64,000 nucleotides of DNA from Gnetum montanum (lineage: Eukaryota > Streptophyta > Gnetopsida > Gnetales > Gnetaceae): contig MNCI01016353.1 in NCBI GenBank assembly GCA_015680685.1, positions 660,049 through 724,048 on the forward strand, written 5' to 3'. The translations under genes and the position numbers were made by a program. Below are positions 1 through 11,200 of this stretch, piece by piece. The notes under the pieces are model-generated. The model was not told where the DNA came from. It worked only from the letters and a program-made list of their open reading frames with translations, and did not search any database. Each line of letters begins with the position of its first letter. Position 1 is the first letter of the stretch.

Positions 1-228
1 TCCATTGCCTTCAGGAGTAGCATTAGGTTAGAAATACATCATACACCTCACTTTGGACTAAACCATACGTGACAAAGCTAATACTAGTCCAGGTGGGAAG
101 ATAGCGAACTGTGACCTAAGGCTAACTGTTTAGATGTCACAACTAGTCCGTCTGCGGAGTTTGACCGGATTGCGCGTGTAATGCTCATATTTGTATGGTT
201 GAGTGTAGGGGTACCTCGCCACTCATCA
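1..228 (+). mobile_element. 3' end of an Athila/Tat-like LTR (sublineage of E2/E4)
   Basis: The last ~100 bases closely match the terminal part of the E2 5' LTR (32640-32750), including the gagttygaccrgatygc block, the ggttgagtgtaggggtacctcgcc type tail and the terminal ACTCATCA. The start lies outside the window. No clear tRNA-Asp primer site follows, so this is probably a 3' LTR or solo LTR rather than an intact 5' LTR. Confidence 0.8.
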
Positions 229-1130
229 CTTAAGTACCACCATGAACAATTTGCTAGGGCTAGCCAAGGTGTTAGACACTTTAGAGTTAAAAATAAATAT
301 CTCTTAATGTAAAAGGTGTGTGCCATAAGATCAAAGTTAGTCATCAAGATTATTGCTTGGAAAAATGAGACCTTGAAGTATGAGAAGGTGAGAAACCATC
401 AAAGAGACTAGGTGAGAATACTTAAAGAAGTTAATGAAATAGAGATTTGATTGGCCATGGTGAAGATGAATGATGCTCTCTAGTAGCTCTAGCAACATGA
501 TAATACTTGACAACTCATATTTGGTAGACTCAATATCTATAATCAAGGAGAAATCTACTTGAAGGAGCTACAAATTGAAGAGATAACCTAGTATACGAAG
601 GTTACCAACCTTTACTATGTAAACTTGGTAATGTTAACTATTGGAAGACCGTAGTTAGAACTTGAAAAGTAAGTAGCTAGCTCGTACCTTTTGTACGAGG
701 ATCAGTTCAAGCTCCACAAAGAGACCAATCAAAAACTAAAAATAGCTAATGTGGAGCTTGAGGTTCTAAAGGCAAGATTTGAAGCTTAGTGAGCAATCGT
801 AGAGAACTTGACTAAGGGAATGGTAGACCATCAAGAGTTGTAAAACATAGTGCGAGTGTTCAACATTGAATGTGAGTAATTCATAACATGATTTTTCAAT
901 GTCAAGAAATTGTTTCCTAAATTTCCTTACCCTTGAATAGTATTAATACCATAGGCTCTAGGCAAAAAGTTTCCTAGACCATAAACGACCTTGGAAGTAT
1001 GTAGGAGAATATAAAGGTACTACTAGATTCTTTTCAGCTCTCAGAAGTAGTAATAGTAGCCACCGAGCAAGCAAGACCACCGCCAGCACCAAGGTGTATC
1101 TATGTTTCCATTATTTCAGGTTCCACTACC
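229..1130 (+). other. Decayed coding-like sequence, coiled-coil flavour
   Basis: No intact gene. On the plus strand, stretches at about 660-840 read as Lys/Glu/Leu-rich helix-forming peptide broken by stops. The style resembles the tail of ORF3 in E1 (29900-30400), but I could not align the two. It is probably old retroelement sequence. Confidence 0.3.
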
Positions 1131-1936
1131 CCCCTTGCTCTTTTAATTAATTTAGCCAACTCCTTTTTATTGTGACAAGAGAAGATAATGATGATATCAC
1201 TTAATTAATTACTCTTATAAAAAATGAATAGGTTATGTTTAGAAAATCATAAGCTTCATTAATAAGTCAACACAATTTTTCCATGGACCTACCATATCAT
1301 GTATAAATCAAAAGATTTATGTGTGCAACATATAGCTTAAATTCACCAAGAAATACCATATGCAATGGACATTTACCAATTAACCCGCTAACCATATTTT
1401 GGTTCTCGGAATATTCTCTCCGGAAAACATGAGCGATAGGGTTTAGGCGACTACATTCCATGCCCGCAGCCATGGCCAGACCTTGATGCCATTTTCTTGC
1501 TGTTTCTGGTTCAAATGGAGTGCACACAAAGAAGTACTCCTATTCCATTCTCCATTTCCATTTCGGCAACACCTGCGTCCGCAGTTTTCATCTACGCAGC
1601 TTCAGCTTCGTGGATTGCTCGAACATCGCCATATCAAATCCTCGGTAAGTTTTGAAAATTCCATTTCTTGGCCGGCCGTTGCTATTTGGAATCAGATGCT
1701 CTACTCGCCGCAAAACGGACGGCAAATTCATCCGATGTTTGCGGAAAACTCTAAAGATCTGTTCCTTTTCATCGCTGTCACTGAAATCGCTCTGTTTGTG
1801 TTAATGTAGGATAGGAAAAGGAGAGGAAGGGGAACAAAAATGTTTTGGGAAACAATGAAGGTGAACATAGGGCTCGACCAACGCCAACGAGAACAGCAGC
1901 AGCAGCAGCAGCGCGCATGCCAATGGGACCCTGGCA
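1131..1936. other. Upstream region of the receptor-kinase gene
   Basis: No supported gene. The stretch changes from AT-rich DNA to more balanced composition from about 1400 and probably includes the distal promoter of the SRF gene. The open frames here are short and overlap on both strands, with no family resemblance. Confidence 0.4.
1894..1912. repeat. (CAG)6 microsatellite
   Basis: About six CAG units lie some 30 bases upstream of the TATA-like box, in the promoter rather than in coding sequence. Confidence 0.9.
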
Positions 1937-1940
1937 TCAT

Positions 1941-1950
1941 GTATATAATA
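1941..1950 (+). promoter_or_regulatory. TATA box of the SRF-like gene
   Basis: GTATATAATA, followed by a pyrimidine-rich stretch from about 1968 that suits a plant transcription start. It lies about 290 bases upstream of the chosen start codon, leaving a leader of roughly 260 bases. Confidence 0.6.
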
Positions 1951-1995
1951 AGGCATTCGGCGCTATTCTTCATCTTCTCATCTCAAACTTTGCTC

Positions 1996-2055
1996 ATGCT
2001 TTGCTCTGCTTTGCTCTCGCTTCCTTGCTTACGTTGTTTCCGTTGTTTCAGTTAA
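1996..2055 (+). CDS. Upstream ORF (19 codons) in the 5' leader
   Basis: An ATG at 1996 opens a 19-residue Leu/Cys-rich frame ending at a stop at 2053-2055, entirely within the predicted leader and ahead of the main ATG at 2239. If the TATA-based start site is right, ribosomes meet this ATG first, so it could dampen translation. The peptide matches no known conserved uORF. Confidence 0.4.
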   Translation: MLCSALLSLPCLRCFRCFS

Positions 2056-2238
2056 AGAAGACGTTGTTTCATACGTTTGTTCTGGAGCAGCGATCTTTGA
2101 TTTGGACCTTCCGTTTAAGGAATCTTTGGTGAGCTTCAGCTCCCTCCCTGGAGGACAACCACAGCGACGTTCCTGTGTGCTTGCTTGCTTTGATCGGTCT
2201 TGCTGCAAGAATCTTGGTGTTTGGTTCTTGTGGTTGCC

Positions 2239-5200
2239 ATGTCGATGGCAATGGGGTTTTGGCTGCTTCCGCTGCTAATTGTCACGGCAATTCACGCCGG
2301 GGACCTTCTCTGCGTTCATGCTGCAACGTCTGAGGGTATGTGCCGCGTTTTTCTTTATTTCATATTTTGGATACTTTCAAGATTAAAGTTCTATTAATCA
2401 TTCTACCTGCGTGTTGATTATTTTGAGACTTACACCGGGTCAGCTTTTCTTCTTTATCTTTACTCTCACATGCATGTCTTATGTGGGGAATCAGTAACTG
2501 TGCCTCCTTGTGGCCAAAGATGAGCTGCACAAGCAGAAAACCAAATGCAGTTATGTCTTGTTGCTTATCTGGCTTAAGCTTCTTGTTGTTTTCGGCAAAA
2601 TCTGCATTGATGCCAGACCTTTCGATGGCAAAATTTCCCAACTTTTCTCTGAGCTTTTCATCCAGAAAAACATTGCTGGGCTTGACATTCATGTGGGCAC
2701 TGTTGTGCCTGTGGATGTGACTTAATCCATTTGCCACATCCACTGCAACTTGGAGCCTCTGTCTCCATGAGAGGCCTTTCAAAAAAGCAGGAGGAGGAGG
2801 AGGCCTATTCCACACATTTTTCCTCTCCGCAAATGAAAATGGTGGTGGGTCTGGGCCTTGAGCCAAAATCGTGGGTTGCCGCCTTGATTTCCTCTGCAGA
2901 AAACTGGATAATTAGGTCCACCTCATTTGCATCTCTTCTGATGATGCTCTGCAATGAAGCAGAACCAATATTGATCCCTAGTAATGATGATGAGTATGCT
3001 GATGTTTTCGTTGTTTCCCATAATGAAACATGTGCATTTCATGGGGCAAAGATAGGGTAAAAAACCAGTTCCATGCCTATAGTCATTCCTCTCTTTGTCT
3101 CTGCTTTATGCTTGTTAGTTAAAGAATCAGCTGTGAATGCTACCGATTAGGGGGCTGCTAAACTAAAGGAAGTGACATGACATAGTTAATGATAGTTTGA
3201 TTGAAAGGATATGTCAAATGATGTGACCATCGCTTACCATTCCCGTTCAGAGATTCCTCTGCTCAAGTCCTCCTTGTTTTCATTGTAAGGCTTACACCAC
3301 TCTTTTTCTTTTTTCTCCCCTCTCCCTAGGAAATTGCTGCCTGGTCAATTAGCCGGGTTCATCACAAACCAGTGGTGGAATGCTATTACTTTCATCACAC
3401 ATAAAAATCTACTATTATGTGTATTATCATTCTTTTTTTTTAGATTTAGTTTATATATTCTTTTTTCATGGATATATGTTAGAACCATTTGCCTTCTCTG
3501 TTGTTTGAATTACAAGGCATTTCTTGCTTTGCCATACAATAAAACATAAAGATGTTGCGCAATATTTCTTGCTTTTCCATACAATAAAACATAAAGATTG
3601 CTGTGCAATATTTCTTGCTTTGCTGCACAATAAAACATAAAGGCATGCTTTGTCTTTCTGCAGAAAGTTTGGAAAGTATAATAGTTACCAGTTTACTGAA
3701 TTCTGAAAATTGTTGGATGTATTTTGAAAAGTGGTTTTCAGTTAAAACCACTCCCCAGACATGTATGATGATGGGTGATGCTGCCAACTGTACTTAAAAT
3801 TGTTTAAATTCATGCAAGGTTATGAAATTGTTAACTAGCAATTTTTATGGAAAGTTTCCTGGTTTCAGAATGTGTCTGTTTCAATTGATAATCAAAACTA
3901 AACTAAACTTGGTTACAATGGATTAGGCGTGATGTATTATCAGCTCCATTTTAATAAATGTCCTAATATAGAACTAGCAAACATGTACAGCTAGCTATTG
4001 GCAGAATGAAACAATAAGAATAGCAATGGTTAGGCTACATTTAGTGTCCTAAAGCAACAACGACGGAGTTGCCAAAACATGAATCTTGAGGTTACAATGT
4101 TTTAAATTAGCTTGGTTAAATGATGAGTTTGAACTTGGTATATTGTTAACATTTATTTAGGATGTATTACCTATATGATTTCAATATTGGTAGTGTTGAT
4201 AATTTTAATACTTTGAGAATAGCTAGAATGATAAGGAATGTGGATATTATAAATAAAATCCATTTGGATTTTTTTGGTTTAAATCAAATGGAGATCTCAA
4301 TCTATAGTGACTGGTTTTTTTTTAAAAAATTATTTATAAAAGAACAAACAAAACAACATATAAACCAACATCATCATTATCATCATCCTAGTCTTGTCTG
4401 AACAAAATAGGGTCACCTACATAAGTTCTTTTTTCCCATTCCCCTCTAAGAAGAGGTAGATCTGAAAAAAAGAAACAAAAAAACTCATCTATGAGATTTA
4501 GCAAGGTTTTATAGCCAACTACCAATCTAAAAGCTAGCCCTCCTTTTGTATCATTCTGTGTGTTGATAAAGGAGATACTATGTTTATTTCTGTACATTAA
4601 ATTTTCTTGTTAACCTGTTATTATTTGCTTTTTTCCTAATTCAATCTTTTCATTTTTTTTGGGTTCTTTTGTGTAGTGAAAGCATTGGAAAATCTGTTCA
4701 AGAGTTTGAATTCACNCTGTGTAGTGAAAGCATTGGAAAATCTGTTCAAGAGTTTGAATTCACCATCACAACTTACCGGGTGGAATGCTAGTGGTGGTAG
4801 CCCTTGTTCTCAGTTATGGAGAGGAATACATTGTTCTAAAAGAAGAGTAACTGAAATGTATTATTTGATATATTGCCTTACATGTTTTCAACATATTCCC
4901 AATTATAGATGTATGCATGGAAATACTTTGCTTGTTAGTATGTCATTGAAGTGTTAATTTCATATTCTTTGTGGGTATGCCAGAAAACTCTCTGGATTAG
5001 GGCTGAAAGGAACAATGAGCTCCCAACTAAATAGGCTTTCCAAATTAAAGACACTGTAAGCCTATTATGTATTTATTTTTCATTTTGTTTATTATAACTA
5101 AATCTTGTATTTTCTAGTTGAGCTGTAATTTTAACCTCTGATTTCAATTTGAGGTACAGAGACTTGAGTGATAATAACATTCAGGACTCAATCCCAGATA

Positions 5201-8200
5201 AGCTTCCTCCGCATGTCAGATATTTGTATGTATTTTCCCTCTTTGCATAACTAGTGATTTTTTGTCTTTCATATGCCTTTACGGATAAAGAGACATAACT
5301 GCAACCGTAATATGTACATTCTGCAGAAACCTTGGTGGAAATAATCTCAGTGGCGAACTTCCTCATTCAATAGCAGCTATGAAGTCACTGAGCTACTTGT
5401 GAGTTTTTGTGCCTCAAAATTATGTTATCTTTTGTTATGTATAAGATGCTTGCTAAAATATGTTTGCAACAAATGCAGGAATGTTAGCCACAATTTTCTT
5501 TCAGGACAGATTTTTGATTTCTTCAGCAAGCTTTCAAAACTGTCAACTTTGTAAGAATTTTACTTGCTTATAAATAGCAATTGTTTATTGACCATACAAC
5601 ATTATATCGCCCATATCCAATCACTTTCAATGTTTAAAAAAGATATTGGTATACTTACCAAGTTTTGTTCAGACTTTGTTGATCATTTAATAGCGAAAAC
5701 CCCTACTATAGTTCCACATAGTATTTCTCCCTAAAATTATCTATAGCTTCAACATTCATAGTATATTCACATAACATTAAATTTTTTCCATAGTTGAGTC
5801 ATTTATCAAAATGCATTGTTCATGCCGGAGAAGTTTCTTTGTTCTTTTTGGTTTGAAAATGATTCAAAATTTTTGTTGTAATATTTTAAAAATATTCAGT
5901 CATTAAGAGTTTAAAACATTAGCCACTGAAATTCTAGACAACACATATGCTAATGCATGGGAATTCTCAACCCAAATGATTTCTTAATAAAGCTGTCCTT
6001 GTGTTATGAAGATATTGCAAGGCCTTTTAGAGTGACAAATAATGCTTTCATCACCTAAATGGTTGCAACATTTTATGCACCTCATCTTTATCATAAATAG
6101 TGCCATTTTCGGTTGCATCCCTGGGTGGTACCGCTTAATCTTTAGCTTTCAGCATGTTCTTCAGGTTCAAACTCAAAAAATATTTATGAACCCTGCCATC
6201 ATCTTGTTGAAGTCCCTTATGAAATGCTTTCTGTCCAATATGGCACAAGTACAAATTACCACAAAAATTGCGCTTAGTTGAACCCAAAGTAAATGTGTCG
6301 CTCAATTTGTGCCACCATATTGAACGAGTTATACCGAGTTGATTCCTGGTTGAAAATGTCTCTGATGGCTCTGATGCCAATTGAGATAGATGAGGACTGC
6401 CTAGTGTGATGGAACATGTTCAACTAATAACATTCTCAAACAACTGGACTGATTGAAATAAGATATTTAGAAAAAAGCTAACTGAAAAGTGAAAATTGGC
6501 ATGCTTTTTTATATACTTTTATGATTTTGGTTTTATAAATTAACACGGTCATCACATGATATGCAAAAATAGGTTAATGAAGAAATGTTGATATATAACT
6601 TTTTAATGCAGCTGTCACAAATAGCTTTAGTCCATTAAAGATGTCAAAATACTTTTGAGTGCTGCTGCACTTTCAATCTGCATCTAATAAATCTACTTTT
6701 CATTCAGTTCACTTATACAAGAATTTGCTCTTTTTGTACTGTCATGGAAAAGAGTACCACTTTAGAAATATTGACAAATTTATCATAATTACTGTGTATC
6801 TTGGATATTGTTATGAAGATGGAAGGTCCATGGATGCAATAAAAAATCAGTTTCAGTTTCAGTTTCAGTTATGAAGATGTGTTGTAATGTGTGAACAAAC
6901 TATTGATATAAATATAATGCATGCTCCTTTTCTATGAATCACAATTACCTTTATGCATCTTGTTATCTGATGATGAGAATGAAAAAAGAGTGTCAAGATC
7001 TTATGAAGATCAAATGTAGTCATCCAAGGATTTGCATTTCAATACACTTAGATAGGACACATTCTCTTAAATCAGTGAGGTCCAGTTTGATTTGGAAGAG
7101 TCAATAAGTTACATTCTTCCCTATTAATGTGGTTTAGCTTGTTGGTAAGATGAGAGTCTTGCATGTTGCTGGTATCAGTTTCAACACTAACAGCGTGCAC
7201 AGGCATAAAGAAATTATGTAAAGAAATGCCCAAACTGAACTGTGTTCAGTAGGACCCTAGGATTACAAAATCTTCACATGGCTGATATAAAATACTCAAG
7301 TTTTAGTTTCTGTGTCATTTATCCTGGCCCATATTATCAGTATGAATCTTGTCAACAACAAAGTATGCACAGTTATTTCATTTGAGGTTATATTTCCCTT
7401 AAGGAAACCATCCTTTTTTTGTTTCTGGATCTAAATGATTAAAACATGATGTTGCAGGGATCTATCCTTCAATAATCTTTCACAAGGCATTCCGCCTAGT
7501 TTCAGGTCTTTGTCCAAGCTGTCTGTGCTGTAAGTAAATGAGGCTTTTTCTGCTCTCCTTTACTTTTACTGTTTTTATCGCATTTAGTCTAAACTATTTT
7601 TTGGGGGGTTTAAGTGTTTTTTATTATGAATTGACAGACATTTGCAGAACAATCAGCTGAGTGGGCCACTCAACGTTATCTACTATCTTCCTATCAAAGA
7701 TCTGTAAGTTTACCCTCTTAAAAATTTTAAGAATGTTGCTTTTTCTCTACTTTGTTCAGAGGTTTAGAGACGGTCTCTAGTGATCTTTCTGACTACTGCT
7801 GTAGTAGTTACATTGCAGCCAACTTATGGTGTTTATAAATTTCATTTCAAATATCTTGATTTTTTATCATGTATTTTTGCAATTTTATTTCTCTAGGTGT
7901 CCTATACAGTCATGGCAACTATTTCACTAACGATGTGCTATGTTTTCATGTGCTTTCAGGAACATTGAAAACAATAATTTCACTGGGTTGCTACCACCAC
8001 ACTTGTCGTCTGATCCAAGATTCAAGTATGTTTTCCAGGAATATATTTCAAATCACATTAAAAATTAAAAATGTGTGGGCTATAGTAGTAATGTTGTAAC
8101 TGTGGTTTTATTATTCCAGGACTGGAGGCAATAATTTAAGCCATGGCCCTAGTCCTCTACCCCCTGTGTATCAAGCACCCCCTCCATATCAAGCATCCTC

Positions 8201-11200
8201 TCCGTCCCAAAAGGCAATCAATAATTTAAGCCATGGCCCTAGTCCTCTACCCCCTTTGTACCAAGCACCCGCTCCGTATCAAGCATCCTCTCCATCCCAG
8301 AAGGCAATCGGTTGTCTCAATAATATTAGTGATGGCCTTCACGCTAAAGCACCTGCTATAAAGCATTTTTATCCTAATACAAAAAATGAAAGTGGTGGTA
8401 AAAAAGGCCTGTCTGATGGTGCAATAGTGGGCATACCACTTGGAAGTATTATACTAGTGCTCGTGGTTGCATTGGCTGCCACATGTTATGTTTGGAGATC
8501 ATCCAAAAACTCAAATGAATCAAATGGCAACACCATGTCCCGTGGTAGTCCAACGTCAACTGTGCAGATGTTTGAAGAAAGTATAGGTGCTTTTACCAAC
8601 ATTATAATCATTTCATTTTATGAAGAGTTTGAGCATGCATTGTCTGTATTTGATATCTATTGTTCCTGGGTATTATTTTATTTATACACTTGCCTTTGCA
8701 TTGTTTGAAACTGGTTGTTACCATATTGTTTATATTATTAAGCAACGGACAGTGAGGCAGACAATGCAGATCCTTGTTATTACTGTTGGTTATAGAATCT
8801 AACTTAGGATAGCCAAAATAAGCCAGGTAAGTTTTTATGCATGGAATCATCACCCATGCTTCCATGTCCCCATGGGCCCTAGCATTTGCTAATTTTAAAA
8901 CTATAAAAAACGTTTTTGATCTTGCCATGCATTATCATGATGTATGCATGCTTACCATAATGCTAGACAACAATAGGAAGCTAAGAGTGTAGCCTCTTCC
9001 CACTGTGACAAGCATCATCCAATTTACAATACCTTTGTTTAGTATTCAGCTTTTCATAAAAACATAAATATCAGTGGATAAGAAAGATTTAGTGGATGAA
9101 AGTATCTAGTGAAAAGAAAATGNAACATAAATATCAGTGGATAAGAAAGATTTAGTGGATGAAAGTATCTAGTGAAAAGAAAATGAAAAGTGAAATACTA
9201 CAACAAAGGTTAACAAAAAAGAAAAAAACAGGACAACAATATCTGAAGAAAGCAGTAACACCTGCAAATAGGAAAAACTTGTTCCTCCACATCTCTGCTC
9301 CAAAGTTACCACTCTATTTACACAGCTGTGATAAAATGAATAGCATGGGTTCTCCTAATGGTATCTGCAGACGGTTTTGAAAGCCCAACATACTTAATCT
9401 TCCCTTCTTCAACTAACTTCTTTAAATTCCCCATCTGACTTATCAAACCCACATTAAAAAACAGATCACTTTTTTAAACAAACAAAAACAGAAAGCTAAA
9501 ATCTAACTTTGTTTGCTAAACCATGTTATTATAATTATGGTCATTGTAAAATTGTTTGTGCATGCTGCCAATGTTTGCTCTTGAGTTTAAAGTGAGCTCG
9601 TAAAGCATTCTTGCACATAAAAGGCATGTGGTCATCAAGGATTTGTCATCTTTCTTACCCCAGTATTGTTGTTGAATTGCAAATGCCTCTCTATTGCTGT
9701 TGCTATGGCCATTTGCATATCCAAACATAATCTGTTTATCCTTTTGGAGACAATGAAATTCCCGTAATTGGTTGGTTGAATGAAGGCTGAGTAGGTTTAT
9801 GTCATTTTCTTGATTGATTAACTTAGAATATTGTTTGCTAGTTCATGCTCTCCAAATTACGATAGAAATAATGCATATAATTTCCTACTATGAGCAAAGC
9901 ATGTATGAAGCTTTTTTAAGATTACATTATTCTTTTACAACACATCAATATTTTTGTTGAACATGCTCTTTTTGAATTTCGTGTGTAACAGTGGATGTTG
10001 AGAGACCACCAAATTCTATGTCACAGAGGCTGCCTCCAAGAAGCAATAGCGGCTATGTGGACAAGAGGGAATCTGTTGGTAACAAGATCAATAGTCCCAT
10101 ATGTGCAAAAACATTTTCTATGACGGATTTGCTAGTAGCAACTAATTTTTTCAGTCAAGAAAATTTGATTGGAGGGGGAAAGGTGGGCCAAGTTTACAGA
10201 GGCGAATTTCCAAATGGAAAGGTAAAACATATTTGGGTAGACACGCTTATTTATGCACTTTATGTTTCTGTAGCTATATCTGGCACCGGTTTGTGCATAT
10301 TGCTGAGCATGCCTCTTTTTCAACACATGATGGCTGTGCATCATGTGTTATCTCTTGCCTTTATTTTTAATAGTTTGCAGCTTTCCACTTTTTCAAGAAT
10401 TCACTGGTACAACTCCTAAGAACTTCAAATTAAATTTGAACACCCAAATTGTATGAAACTTGGTGAACATAAAAATTGGCTGATGAGATGGCTTTTGTCC
10501 TTGAAATCTTACACTTTATTTTAACGGTGGGAGGTGGGACTGATACCATTTTTAGCTTTTTTGAGTAGAATCCAACGCTAGCCAATTCTGCATCCTTAAT
10601 AATTTAAATATAGTTTATTTGAGCTGCTCCTTTGTCCCAAAAATCCAATCTCAACTGCATTTCAATTCCCTATGTCCTGAACAATTTCATTCTCAACCCA
10701 AATCTGATCTCTGGTGGAAATTTGAATAAAATACAGGTGAATCAGTCCTCAGTCCCAGGACCCAGCATTTTGGATTTGATTTTGCCTTTAAAAATTTAAA
10801 GTGTGGGAGATTTTGAAATGGGGAATGGGCCTCTTGACATCTTGAAACCCACAACCCAGCAAACCAACAGATTGATTTGATTCCGTCTTTATTTCTCTCT
10901 GCTTTATGTAATTCTGTCTTTATTTCATTCTTTGCTTTATTTCTATTAAATATTTTCTTGAGTTCTTGGAAAAGGGAACCCAGAATATCACTTATAGTCT
11001 TATACTTAACAGTATAGCAGTCTGTTAATGACGGTGGCATTGTTAATTTTCAGATTATGGCTGTGAAGAAAATAGAGTGCTGGGCATTATCTGCCAACTC
11101 TAATAAAGCTTTCCTAGAAGCAGTTGCCAATATAGCACAGTTACGACATGAGAACCTCGTTGAGCTTGTTGGCTATTCCATTGAAAATGGGCAACACTTT

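Noticed and set aside
229-900. ORF3 tail homologue after the first LTR
   Set aside because: Similar composition and coiled-coil style only; no alignable words, so listed as decayed sequence of unknown origin.
1728-2132. Overlapping frames with poly-Gln/poly-Ala/poly-Cys runs
   Set aside because: All are readings of the (CAG)n microsatellite and gene leader.
4670-4763. Tandem exon duplication in the SRF gene
   Set aside because: Exact identity plus an intervening N points to an assembly overlap.
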